Positions 33,757-43,790 of a DNA stretch of 64,000 nucleotides are shown here, in pieces. Each line of letters starts with the position of its first letter. Within the stretch, counting starts at the first letter, position 1. The translations under genes were made by a program, and so were the position numbers. The notes below the pieces were generated by a model. The model searched no databases, was not told the DNA's origin, and saw nothing but the letters and a program-made list of their open reading frames with translations. The DNA lies in NCBI GenBank assembly GCA_963575645.1, contig OY754466.1:7046001-7110000 (forward strand), given 5' to 3'. Source of the stretch: Xanthostigma xanthostigma (taxonomy: Eukaryota; Arthropoda; Insecta; Raphidioptera; Raphidiidae).

Positions 33757-36700
33757 ATGCCTGAAACTTCTAGCGAATTATCTGCACTTATTTTCAAAAG
33801 AGGCCAAATTAAAGCTCAACTTACGAGATTTAAAAATTTCTTTCAAGCTTACGAGCATGAAGACGTTCTTCCGTTAAAATTAAGATTAGCGAAATTCGAA
33901 CCAGTGTGGACCGAATTTGAAAATGTCCAATCCGCGATAGAATTTAAAGATCGAACTGAAGCTCAAGAGTTAGAACGCGAATCATTTGAATCGTCCTATT
34001 TCGAGTTAATGGCGTCAGTTACGACTTTTATAAATGATAGAGCTAACACAACCGAACTAAATATTACAAACACACATTTAGCTTCAAAAGTAAAATTACC
34101 CACTATTTCATTGCCTACATTTGCTGGGGAATATGAAGAGTGGTTACCTTTCTTTGATACTTTTTCATCTCTAATTGACTCTGATGATGGTTTATCAAAC
34201 ATTCAAAAATTTCACTACCTACGCTCTGCCTTAAAAGGCAATGCAGCTGAAGTAATTAATGCTCTTGAAGTCTCTTCTGATAATTATCTAGTTGCCTGGA
34301 CATTATTAAAAGAAAGATTTCAAAACAAAAGAGCTATCATACAAAAGCATATCAGAGCATTATTTGAAATTAAACCGATTATAAAAGAATCATCAACATT
34401 GTTGCGAGCATTATCCGATAATTTTCTGAAACATTTGAGATCATTGAAGGCCTTAGGTTTACCAACTGACAATTGGGACGCTTTAGTAATTCATTTACTT
34501 TCAACAAAACTTGATAATCGAACCAAGCGTGAATGGGAAACTTACATACACGAAAATGTTGAAGCTGATTTACCAACTATTAATGATTTTTCTAAATTCG
34601 TTACTCAAAGATGTCAAATTTTAGAAGCAATTAATCAGGATCAAAACAAATCAGTCACATCTACGTCACACGTTGTGACTCAGCCAACATGTTTATTCTG
34701 TAAACAATCACATATAATTTACCATTGCAAAGAATTTCTTAAGCTAGATATTCCACAAAGACTATCTAATATTAGAAAATTGAAACTATGTACAAATTGT
34801 TTAAAAGCAGGGCATTCTTCAAGTAATTGCACTGCTGGAAATTGTAAAATTTGTCACAAAAAACATAACACCTTGCTACATCTTAACAATACTAGTTCTG
34901 ATTCAACAAATAATGTAGTGAGTAATTCGCAATCAGCATCTGCAAATGCGCAGGTTCACACTGACAACAATAGTCAAACAGCATTTTCTAACGGGTCTAC
35001 CGACAACACAAGTAACCATTCAGTTCCATCTAACTGTCATCACACTGCAAATATGTCCGATATTTTATTATCTACAGCTCTCGTCAAAATAATCGATTCC
35101 CGTGGTGCGTCTCATATTTGTAGAGTGCTTTTAGATTCGGGTTCTCAATCGTCATTCATTACTGAATCACTTTGTCAACAATTAGGTTTGCGCAAAATTA
35201 AAACTCAGTTACCAATCTCAGGTATCAATCAAGCTCGGTCGTTTGTGAAACATTGCGTTGAAGTAGTCATATCATCACGTTTAAACGATTTTTGTATTAA
35301 TTTAAAATGTTGTGTTTTACCTAAAATTACGCAAGATTTACCTCTGAATCAATTTGATATCACTTCGATCAAATTACCGAATCACTTGCAACTCGCTGAC
35401 CCCCAATTTAATATTCCTGATAAAATAGATCTACTGTTAGGTTCCGAATTTTTCTGGGATATTTTACAGGGTGGTTCATTGCAAATAAATACCAGTCATT
35501 CAATTTTCATGTTACGGGAATCTAAATTAGGGTGGATAGTTTCCGGTAAGCCGTGTTCAGCGGAAAATCAATTTTCTATGTCTACAGTTTGTCTGTCTAC
35601 TTTATCACTCACATCAAGTTTGGATGAACAGTTGTCAAAATTTTGGGACATTGAAGATTGTTCAAGTCAATCATCTCTCACAGTTGAGGAGCAACAATGT
35701 GAGACACATTTTCATGAAAATATGCATCGCGAATCGTCTGGTAAAACCGTTGTTAAACTTCCATTTAAAATAAATCCTAGTCACTTAGGTAATTCAATAC
35801 AAACTGCTCTCCGCAGATATTATTCTCTTGAGAAGCGCTTTAATTCGAGCCCCAATATTCAAGTTCAATATTCGAAATTTATGCAAGAGTACATATCTCT
35901 CAATCATATGGAATTTGTTTCAAATTTAGATGAATTTAACATTTCCGAATCACATTGCTTTCTACCTCATCATCCAGTAATTAAAGATTCCAGCACTACA
36001 ACCAAGTTAAGAGTCGTTTTTGACGCTTCTGTTAAAACATCATCTGGATTATCATTAAACGATATATTAATGGTAGGACCAACCATACAAGATGATCTTT
36101 TTTCAATTGTTTGTCGTTTTCGCAAACACAAATATGCACTGACAGCAGATATCACAAAAATGTATCGACAAATAATTCTTCATCCATCAGACAGAAATTA
36201 TCAATTAATTTTATGGAGGGAGAATATACATGAACCCATCAAGGTTTATCGTTTAAACACGGTTACTTATGGTACTGCGTCAGCGCCATATTTAGCTATT
36301 CGAAGTATTCAACAATTAGCACGCGATCAATATCATAATTTTTCTTTAGCTTCACAAATAGCTTTAAATGACTTCTACGTCGATGATGTTTTAACAGGAG
36401 CAGACACTTTAGAAACTGCAATTGCCGCACGCGATCAATTAATTTCTATGTTTGCTACATCCGGTATTCAACTGCGAAAATGGTCAAGCAATGATTCAAA
36501 TTTAATTATCGATTTACCAGTTGAACTTCGTGAATCTCAAAACGCTGTAAATTTAGATTTAGATTATACAATCAAAACATTAGGCCTTTCGTGGAACCCA
36601 TCACTAGATGTGTATCAATTTAATTCGTTCACTTTCGAAAATACTGAAATCACAAAAAGAACCGTAATTTCTAATATTGCTAGAATTTTTGACCCCCTTG

Positions 36701-38973
36701 GTCTTGTTGGACCTACTATAGTCACTTTAAAGATCTTTCTACAGCAATTATGGAAACTTAATTTACATTGGGATGACTCATTGCCAGCTTCTTTACAAAA
36801 ACAGTGGTTAAATTACTGTCGTCAGTTGGTTAGTTTATCAAAATTGCGAATTCCTCGGTACATTCTCAGTAATTCACAAGAATCAGAGATTGAAATACAC
36901 GGATTCTGTGATGCATCTGAACTTGCATATGGAGCATGTATCTATATGAGAACCAAACATTCGCGTAAAATTAAGTCAATTTTAATTTGCTCCAAATCAC
37001 GCGTAGCTCCTATAAAAAAGGTTTCTTTGCCTCGTTTAGAACTCTGTGGTGCAGTACTGTTGGCCAGATTAATGTCTAAAACAATTGCAGCACTGAAAAT
37101 GACAATTGATAATATACATTACTGGACCGATTCCAAAATTGTTTTATCGTGGATAAATGCGTCCTCCTCTAAATGGAAAACCTTTGTGGCAACACGAGTG
37201 GCTGAAATTCAGTCTTTAACAAAACAGAATTTATGGCATCATGTCAATTCAAAGGAAAATCCGGCTGATTACATTTCGCGAGGTGTTCCTTCTGAACAAT
37301 TACTAACATTACATACTTGGTGGTCAGGTCCTTGTTGGCTCAGTAACAACTGGGATATACCTTTGATAAATCATTATAATCAAAATATTTCTGATATACC
37401 CGAACAAAGAAAATCAGTCATGGTGGTATCAGTTTCAACAAGCAATATGTTATTTCATAAATTTTCTTCATTTCTTAAATTACAGCGCGTAGTTGCATAT
37501 TGTTTCCGTTTTTACAATAATTGTAAAACTGATCGTAAGTCTCGAAATTTGTTGGACTTGACTGTTTCAGAATTAAATTTTGCAACAAATTGTTTAATAA
37601 AATTAGCCCAAAATGACGAATTTTCTTCTGAGCTACACAGTTTGAAAACTCAGACTAAAATTAATTCAAAGAGCAAATTATTAAATTTAAATCCGTTTTT
37701 AGACGAACTTGAAATTATTCGAGTTGGTGGTCGTCTAAAACATGCAAATCTCACGTATGAGCAAAAATTTCCTATTATTCTTCCTGCTAATCATAATTTA
37801 ACAAAACTTATCATAAAACACGAGCACATTTTGCAACTTCATGCTGGTCCTCAAGCTTTATTGGCAACAATTAGGTTAAAATATTGGCCTCTGAATGCGA
37901 AAATTACTGTTCGAAAAATAGTAAAACAGTGCATTATTTGTTTCAAAGTTAAGGCTACAACGCCTCAACCCATTATGGGCGATTTACCTCTACACAGAAT
38001 TGAACCAGCACGACCTTTTGTGAACTGTGGAGTGGATTATTGTGGTCCATTTCAGATTTTGCAAAGTTTAACTCGACGTAAAATTCCTATGAAATCATAC
38101 GCTGCAATATTTGTTTGTTTTGCGACTAAAGCGGTCCATATTGAACTGGTAGGTGACCTGACAACAGAAGCGTTTATCAATGCTCTCAAACGTTTTATAG
38201 CTCGTAGAGGAAGGTGCGCTCATATATATTCTGACAATGCAACTAATTTCGTAGGTGCAAACAGAGAATTAATAGAATTAAAACATCTGTTTCATGACAA
38301 ACACAATCAGAGTCAAATTACAAATTTTTTAACGACCCAGTCAATAGTGTGGCATTTCATTCCGCCTCGTTCCCCCCATTTTGGCGGTCTGTGGGAGGCC
38401 GCAGTAAAGTCATTAAAATACCATTTAAAACGTATTGTCGGAAGTACTTTGTTAACATTTGAAGAAATGATGACATTGTTAGTTCAAATCGAAGCATGTC
38501 TCAATTCCCGTCCGTTAACACCTTTGTCTTCCGATCCCAACGACCTAAATCCCCTTACTCCCGGTCATTTTTTGATAGGAGACTCATTATCTGCAATACA
38601 AGAACCTGATTTGATACCGCTGAACGCAAATCGTTTGTCAAGATGGCGTCGTATACAACAATTAACGCAATCGTTCTGGCAAAGATGGTCTACTGAATAT
38701 TTGAGTACGCTGCAAAAACGTGCAAAATGGACAAACCACTGTAACAATGTGACAGCTGGTACTATGGTGCTTTTACGTGAAGATCACACACCGCCACTAA
38801 ATTGGATCTTGGGCCGTATTTCGGATGTTTATCCTGGATCAGACAATACCGTTCGTGTGGTGTCCGTTAAAACAGCACGCGGAATTTTCAAACGTTCAAC
38901 AGCGAAAATATGTCCACTCCCATTTGAAGACAACAGTGAACACGAAGTCAGCACAGCGTCAATCAATACTTGA
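33757..38973 (+). CDS. BEL/Pao gag-pol polyprotein, intact, 1738 residues
   Basis: One open frame. Order: N-terminal helical region; gag-like DUF1759 region about 113-290 (KLPTISLPTFAGEYEEW); three Cys/His knuckles (C312-C315-H319-C324, C345-C348-H353-C358, C363-C366-H370-H375); aspartic protease with D460-S-G-S; reverse transcriptase starting about 750 with catalytic YVDD at 874-877; RNase H with FCDAS (D1052) and WTDSKIVLSW; integrase His/Cys zinc region about 1355-1405; integrase core with D1427, D1493 and E1547; then a short C-terminal domain. All catalytic motifs are present, with no stop or frameshift. ATG context is TTTAAAATGC. Gag and pol are in one frame, as in many BEL/Pao elements, so they must be separated by the protease. 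No envelope protein. Confidence 0.96.
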   Translation: MPETSSELSALIFKRGQIKAQLTRFKNFFQAYEHEDVLPLKLRLAKFEPVWTEFENVQSAIEFKDRTEAQELERESFESSYFELMASVTTFINDRANTTELNITNTHLASKVKLPTISLPTFAGEYEEWLPFFDTFSSLIDSDDGLSNIQKFHYLRSALKGNAAEVINALEVSSDNYLVAWTLLKERFQNKRAIIQKHIRALFEIKPIIKESSTLLRALSDNFLKHLRSLKALGLPTDNWDALVIHLLSTKLDNRTKREWETYIHENVEADLPTINDFSKFVTQRCQILEAINQDQNKSVTSTSHVVTQPTCLFCKQSHIIYHCKEFLKLDIPQRLSNIRKLKLCTNCLKAGHSSSNCTAGNCKICHKKHNTLLHLNNTSSDSTNNVVSNSQSASANAQVHTDNNSQTAFSNGSTDNTSNHSVPSNCHHTANMSDILLSTALVKIIDSRGASHICRVLLDSGSQSSFITESLCQQLGLRKIKTQLPISGINQARSFVKHCVEVVISSRLNDFCINLKCCVLPKITQDLPLNQFDITSIKLPNHLQLADPQFNIPDKIDLLLGSEFFWDILQGGSLQINTSHSIFMLRESKLGWIVSGKPCSAENQFSMSTVCLSTLSLTSSLDEQLSKFWDIEDCSSQSSLTVEEQQCETHFHENMHRESSGKTVVKLPFKINPSHLGNSIQTALRRYYSLEKRFNSSPNIQVQYSKFMQEYISLNHMEFVSNLDEFNISESHCFLPHHPVIKDSSTTTKLRVVFDASVKTSSGLSLNDILMVGPTIQDDLFSIVCRFRKHKYALTADITKMYRQIILHPSDRNYQLILWRENIHEPIKVYRLNTVTYGTASAPYLAIRSIQQLARDQYHNFSLASQIALNDFYVDDVLTGADTLETAIAARDQLISMFATSGIQLRKWSSNDSNLIIDLPVELRESQNAVNLDLDYTIKTLGLSWNPSLDVYQFNSFTFENTEITKRTVISNIARIFDPLGLVGPTIVTLKIFLQQLWKLNLHWDDSLPASLQKQWLNYCRQLVSLSKLRIPRYILSNSQESEIEIHGFCDASELAYGACIYMRTKHSRKIKSILICSKSRVAPIKKVSLPRLELCGAVLLARLMSKTIAALKMTIDNIHYWTDSKIVLSWINASSSKWKTFVATRVAEIQSLTKQNLWHHVNSKENPADYISRGVPSEQLLTLHTWWSGPCWLSNNWDIPLINHYNQNISDIPEQRKSVMVVSVSTSNMLFHKFSSFLKLQRVVAYCFRFYNNCKTDRKSRNLLDLTVSELNFATNCLIKLAQNDEFSSELHSLKTQTKINSKSKLLNLNPFLDELEIIRVGGRLKHANLTYEQKFPIILPANHNLTKLIIKHEHILQLHAGPQALLATIRLKYWPLNAKITVRKIVKQCIICFKVKATTPQPIMGDLPLHRIEPARPFVNCGVDYCGPFQILQSLTRRKIPMKSYAAIFVCFATKAVHIELVGDLTTEAFINALKRFIARRGRCAHIYSDNATNFVGANRELIELKHLFHDKHNQSQITNFLTTQSIVWHFIPPRSPHFGGLWEAAVKSLKYHLKRIVGSTLLTFEEMMTLLVQIEACLNSRPLTPLSSDPNDLNPLTPGHFLIGDSLSAIQEPDLIPLNANRLSRWRRIQQLTQSFWQRWSTEYLSTLQKRAKWTNHCNNVTAGTMVLLREDHTPPLNWILGRISDVYPGSDNTVRVVSVKTARGIFKRSTAKICPLPFEDNSEHEVSTASINT

Positions 38974-39005
38974 AAGTTCAAAATTCACTTTCAACGGGGG
39001 CGGCA

Positions 39006-39178
39006 TGTTCGGACATCCTGTATATCTGAATTCGACGATATTGAATAATATTTTTTTTTGTTATTGCATAACTGCATTTTTGTTTAAAACTTAAATTTAT
39101 TTTAAAATTTAAAATAAAATGTATTATTATAAGACTAGCATTCAGTTAATAAAGTTCTTATTAAAATTTATATCAACA
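39006..39178 (+). repeat. 3' LTR of the BEL/Pao element
   Basis: Same 173 bases as the 5' LTR as far as a by-eye comparison can tell, preceded by the purine tract and followed by the GCAAT target duplication. Confidence 0.95.
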
Positions 39179-39183
39179 GCAAT

Positions 39184-41604
39184 GTTGTGTAATGCATGAC
39201 GCGACGCGGTCGGTTGTCTTTGTTTGCCGTACATGGAAATTAGAAGCAAACGTATGTCTTGTCTTAACATGAAAACAGCTGCATTTCTAATGTTTAATTC
39301 AATTTTTTGACATTAGTATATTGTGAAATGCAAAGCCTGCTAAGTTAAGTATTGGAATAACTAATATTATTATTATTAGAACATAATACTTTGTAAGTTG
39401 CAAACGTCACTTTTGACATTTCTTATCATTCCGACACCAAGGATAAGCGGATTGAAACCAAATTTTGGGAGGTTTAGGTTATGTATTACGGAATACGTTA
39501 TCACGTAAAACTATCGTCCGTAAACCGACTTTACAGACAACCATTTTTTTTTATTTCATTAAATAGGTACTAAATTTAACGGTATTAAAAATTCAAAATA
39601 TTTGTTACAAATAAAATTTCAAAAATTCTAAGCTTGGGTAGGTCCCACTACCCTTCAGCCAGGTCTTCGATTTTGTGTTCAGACATTACAAAAGATACAA
39701 ATATTATGAGCCCTGTGGTTGAAACAAAAATTTTAAAAACTCGGGTCGCAGTGCGAAACCCTGCCGACAATATAGTGTATTTTCTAATACAAGCAGTGTG
39801 GCTTTATTTTGTGAAATTACCTCTTTTGTTTTTGGACAAAATAAAAAATTTAACACCTTAATACATTCCTTAAAATAATTTTTTTTTCTTAATTTAAATA
39901 TAGCTATGAATTTACCAAATTAAATCCACCCTTCACTAAGTAAATCCATGTCTACAAACTGATGTTTTCATAAAATTTGTAAGTCCGGTCCTGTCGGGCC
40001 GATTTTAATAACATTTTGGCAACACATTTTTATCTTTACTAATGAGTTAAATTTCAATTTTGAAACGATTCGGAGAATTTTTTCGGTATTTTATACCACA
40101 ACTGTTGTGGTGAAAAGTAACTATCCTTTATTTTTTTATTACAAAAGGTGTTACACACATTTTCACGCTGCATCAAATACCAACCCGAAAATGTTTGATG
40201 TAGCTTTTCTATACGGCAAGGGGAATGAGAGTTCCATAATTATGTATATTCCAAGAACAAAACTATGGAGGGTAGAGGTAAAGAGGACTATCGTATATGG
40301 GAAATAAGTTGAAAAAGTGTATCTAAATGCTGTAAATAACAGTTCAAAAATCGTCCGGAATGGCGCTAGCGCTGCATCTCAATATAAAATGAATTTAGCA
40401 GTAGTTTACTCTCCATAGCAGTTATAAACGAATTGAAGTGCGCTGAGTTGGAAAATTTAGTATTTTTAATGATTAGAGTCGTAAATAATACTGCAGTATA
40501 AAAAATCTAAACTGTTTACGTAGTCCAAAATTATTTAATAAATATAACCTAAAAACCTGCTGTGAGATAGTATCGAGAGTGATTTAATTTTTGTTAGCTT
40601 TTACTAATAATTTTTGGTCATTTTATAGTTAATTCATATCAGTATAATCGTTTATTTACTACTAAATGCATAGAACGTTTAAAAATGACATTTAAATTAA
40701 AAATTAATTTTATCATATTGTTTTTTTATTTTACTTTCAAAAAGTGCGCCATAAAAAAGCGGAAATTCTTCTTTCCTCGTTTACGTTTCTATCCTTCTCT
40801 AATAATGTTTGCTCTACGTACGCTTGCTTTAAAATTTACCCTTTTGCGGTAGTGACGGTCCCTTCTTGATGGACACTGTTTCGTACACAGAGATGGTTCT
40901 CCTTAACCTCTACCCTCCATAATCAAAACATAGCCTATAGCACTTCTAGAATCATAAAAAAATATTTCAACCAAAGTTTCATCACAATTTGTCGAATTGT
41001 TTTTAAGTCAATCCGTTCTAACATGCATACAAATAATTTTGTATATTGGAATATGATGTAGAACTTAAGTACCTACAAGTAAGAGCGATCGAAAGGTCAG
41101 GTAGGTATTAAAATCCTACCACTTAAAAATAGAAACATGATCACTACCTGAGATTCTTAAGAATCCTATAGGTGAAGAGGTTACCTGATTGTTATAGCTC
41201 AAAGGTATTTAATTAGTTATAATTTATAAACGGGTTGACTCCTCGAAAACACAAACAGTTTACCTGAATGCTTACAAGTGAGGTGGCTTAAAATAGTATC
41301 ATCGCATCTGAAGTGTACAAATTTTGTGATAATTAATTAAGGTAAGATAGATATTCATTTTTTTTTAACCTTATTGTAGACATTATATAAAGTTCTCGAA
41401 ACAGTACGCTCCTAAAAATTTATATGTTGGTGGTATTGTCCACAGAAATGATTGACAGCAAGGTTAATACAGAGATTGCCTTGTTCCATCTGGCCAATCA
41501 GCGTAAGCGCGGGAATGATGACAGTTGGCGGACTGTTCATATTTTTATTAATGTATAATTAAAATATCAAAAATTTACTTAAACATTAACCTTTTTTTGC
41601 TTAC
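39184..41604. other. No gene confirmed; region upstream of Ccm3
   Basis: AT-rich sequence with short open frames (39634-39861, 40107-40307) lacking recognisable domains. CTTTACCTCTACCCTCCATA-type phrases occur on both strands at about 40266 and 40908, and the latter is also found near 18703, suggesting a decayed interspersed repeat. About 39447-39477 (GGATAAGCGGATTGAAACCA) matches the family B Helitron-like element, so a small fragment of it lies here. A promoter and 5' exon for Ccm3 probably lie within the last kilobase but could not be located. Confidence 0.45.
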
Positions 41605-41606
41605 AG
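41590..41606 (+). promoter_or_regulatory. Likely 3' splice site in the Ccm3 5' leader
   Basis: CCTTTTTTTGCTTACAG ends 39 bp before the start codon. The strong pyrimidine tract and CAG suggest a 5' untranslated intron. Prediction only. Confidence 0.55.
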
Positions 41607-41645
41607 ATAAATTGATGTTTTCTCTTAAAAATAATCAATAAAGAA

Positions 41646-42266
41646 ATGGAAGATGCGTCTTCGTTTGTTTTGCCAATTTTGATAGATCCAATCATATCAA
41701 AGTTAAAGCTACACAATTCAAATGCGGCCCGAATACTTCATTTCGCTTTTTCAAATGCCGAAGCCACATCGCCCGGTCTGACCAACGATCTAGTTGTTGA
41801 GTTTATGAAACAAACTGCTATTGACGCCAATTTAACGGAAATCTTACTTCGTGCAGTTTCGGAAACAGACGAGCATCAGCTGAACCATTCCGAAGACGTA
41901 ATCCAAGAATTGAACAGACGAGCAACAGAACTAAAAAGTCTTCTGAAACAATTACCGAATTTAATAATTGATCGAAAAAGATTTCTTAAATCCATAGTAG
42001 ACATTGCCAAGCTGATAAAAACATTTCTTGTCGCTGTAGTTCAAGTAGAGAATACATTCTCTGACAATTCAACGGAAAAGAAGACACTTCACCAGAAGAA
42101 AAAGACGTTTATTAGCTTTTGTAAAAAGTTTAGTGATTGTGTAAAAGAATTCTACAAACAGAGAAAAAGTGATTTGATCTTTTTAAGTGCTCTAAATTTG
42201 ATTAAACAACTTGACATGATTATGATTGCAGTGGAGAATTTTTTTAATAAAAAAGTGACAGTTTAA
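41646..42266 (+). CDS. Ccm3 / programmed cell death 10 (PDCD10) homologue
   Basis: 206 residues, close to the 210-215 typical of the family. Conserved stretches include SPGLTNDLV (42-50), NLTEILLRA (62-70), LNRRATELKSLLKQLP (89-104), DRKRFLKSIVDIAKLIK (109-125) and HQKKKTFISFCKKFSD (149-164). The N-terminal helices (about 5-70) form the dimerisation and GCK-III-kinase-binding half; the C-terminal helices (about 88-203) form the FAT-homology half that binds striatin and CCM2-type partners. Family members act in the STRIPAK complex and in tubule and vessel integrity, Golgi and junction control. The frame is uninterrupted, and several otherwise conserved positions differ, so a diverged paralogue or retrocopy is possible. 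No poly-A tract or duplicated flanks prove retroposition. Start context is AAAGAAATGG. Confidence 0.85.
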   Translation: MEDASSFVLPILIDPIISKLKLHNSNAARILHFAFSNAEATSPGLTNDLVVEFMKQTAIDANLTEILLRAVSETDEHQLNHSEDVIQELNRRATELKSLLKQLPNLIIDRKRFLKSIVDIAKLIKTFLVAVVQVENTFSDNSTEKKTLHQKKKTFISFCKKFSDCVKEFYKQRKSDLIFLSALNLIKQLDMIMIAVENFFNKKVTV

Positions 42267-42442
42267 CGACCTTGAATTAATTCAATAATTTTTGTTGTTA
42301 AAAAAACGTGAGATTTATTGCAATCGTGATAATATAATTTATTATTTTAATATTTATTAACTTGCTAAATGAAATTTAGCCTCGACATTTTTAAAGTACA
42401 AACTGTAAGAAAGTTTATTACGAACTCGGTGTGACTGAGAAA

Positions 42443-43129
42443 ATGGCAAACATTTTCGTGTATCTATTCTTCATATTGTTTTGTATTGACATAAGACCCT
42501 CCTACCCAATTGGTAATTCATCCAACAAGTCCGTAAACGACAGTGCCATTAACGACAATAGAAACATAACTCGAAGACACATAATTTTTGAGGATAATGA
42601 AGACTCTCCTCCGTGTGCAAGAAATGCAAATTTCTGCGAAAACGTGGACAACTACCCTTTCGAATACATAAAAGCAATAATGCCGCAGGCCCAAAAGTAT
42701 TCAGAACTGTTTGGCACGGACGTAATAGACGACGAATTAGCCGTAAGATTGAACGGCCCAGAAGTCTACGAAATGTGTCGATCAGTCGTAACTGTCGTGT
42801 ATCCAAAACTGGCAAGAAACCGGAACAGAGACTGGCGTTTGGTGATAAACCACGAAAAAATGCAGGGCGTCCGCGTGGAAACGTGTTTGACCGAGGGCCG
42901 ACCTTGTGACCACGCGGAAGAGATCAAAGGATTCGATACCAAATGTGAGCAGAAGTTTACGTATAGGAAAATGTTGGCCGTGAAAGAAGACGGCCTACAA
43001 CCCGACTACTTCGCGATGCCGTCTTGCTGTTCGTGCAAGCTGATTAAGAAAGGATTCCTGAATAAGCCAAGATCACCAATGACTCCAGTGAAGTTCAGCA
43101 ATGCTTTTCATAATGACCTTCAAGTGTGA
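42443..43129 (+). CDS. Spaetzle-like secreted cystine-knot ligand
   Basis: 228 residues from the ATG at 42443 (GAGAAAATGG); the four in-frame codons upstream start with GTG and are not used. Residues 1-21 form a hydrophobic signal peptide. A low-complexity N-rich pro-region (25-45) contains N-x-S/T sites and ends ITRRHIIF, a possible processing site at RR45. CARNANFCENVDNYP (58-72) and LFG (89-91) match the conserved pre-knot segment. The C-terminal knot has seven cysteines at 112, 148, 155, 168, 195, 196 and 198, with VVYPKLARN and DWRLVIN between, exactly the Spaetzle pattern (six for the knot, one for dimerisation). Such proteins are cleaved and bind Toll receptors in immunity, patterning or neurotrophic signalling. 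Which paralogue is unclear. An AATAAA lies 70 bp after the stop. Confidence 0.92.
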   Translation: MANIFVYLFFILFCIDIRPSYPIGNSSNKSVNDSAINDNRNITRRHIIFEDNEDSPPCARNANFCENVDNYPFEYIKAIMPQAQKYSELFGTDVIDDELAVRLNGPEVYEMCRSVVTVVYPKLARNRNRDWRLVINHEKMQGVRVETCLTEGRPCDHAEEIKGFDTKCEQKFTYRKMLAVKEDGLQPDYFAMPSCCSCKLIKKGFLNKPRSPMTPVKFSNAFHNDLQV

Positions 43130-43198
43130 CACCACAGCTACGATTGAATCTCGAAAGGTTCCGAAGTGACTTCGACTTGTTTCGTCAAGATTCGATTA

Positions 43199-43204
43199 AA
43201 TAAA
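43199..43204 (+). terminator. Polyadenylation signal of the Spaetzle-like gene
   Basis: AATAAA, 70 bp after the stop codon, in the context GATTAAATAAAACGAT. First canonical signal downstream of the gene. Confidence 0.65.
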
Positions 43205-43790
43205 ACGATATTGTGACCAAGGCTATAGTAGAGCAGAGGTCACCTCGTTTCGTTGGATAATAGTGGACGGATGACGTCATCCAGCAGACGTGTCAATTGA
43301 TGTTGAAAATATGAACGATCTTTCTTGGATCGAGATAATCTGTTTATACTAAAGATTTAAAACCGCGCACACTATATCTGCACAAACCAGCACGGGCCAA
43401 CACCTTTTAGATTCCGTGTGCGACACACATATTGCAGTTTTCAAATTGAGAGTGTACAACATGGATGTGCGTTGTGGAAGAATTTTTAATTTGACGATGT
43501 TGTCTGAAGACGATGAAGAAGAAGAAGGCTGAAGAAAGAAGATTTTATGTTCAGTCTATTAATGAAAACGACACATCATTAGCACACTAGATCGGTCCAG
43601 AAGTTACAGGCGACCGACTAACTGTCGTTATTGGCTGCAGGTGCTGGTTTAATGTGCGCTACTTCGTTGAATAACATGAATGCCTTTACGAACATGCTTT
43701 TCTAGTTCGTTCTGGTATAGTGTGCGCGGGCTTTTAGAAGTATTTTTTTATTATAGTGTTTCACCAAATCAGTGTTCTGGAAGCAAGTAA
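43205..43790. other. No gene seen
   Basis: Mixed-composition sequence after the Spaetzle-like gene. No further coding exon was recognised. Confidence 0.5.

Larger units (their letters stand above)
33168..39178 (+). mobile_element. Complete BEL/Pao LTR retrotransposon
   Basis: A 6.0-kb element with 173-bp LTRs (33168-33340 and 39006-39178) that look identical base for base, 5'-TG...CA-3' ends, and a 5-bp target duplication GCAAT at 33163-33167 and 39179-39183. A primer-binding site, one gag-pol frame and a purine-rich tract (GGGGGCGG, 38996-39003) are all present in order. There is no envelope-like frame between pol and the right LTR. Identical LTRs and an unbroken 1738-codon frame indicate very recent insertion and possible autonomy. 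Confidence 0.97.

Noticed and set aside
39006..39183. An env-like frame after pol
   Set aside because: Only 32 bp separate the gag-pol stop from the 3' LTR, leaving no room for an envelope gene.
39634..39861. Small plus-strand protein of 75 codons
   Set aside because: Hydrophobic tail but no conserved motif, no start context support and no neighbouring exon evidence.
42431..42442. Upstream in-frame start for the Spaetzle-like protein
   Set aside because: The codon at 42431 is GTG; the ATG at 42443 gives a proper signal peptide and start context.
42549..42909. Other-frame ORFs inside the Spaetzle-like gene
   Set aside because: Shadows of the real frame with no domain content.
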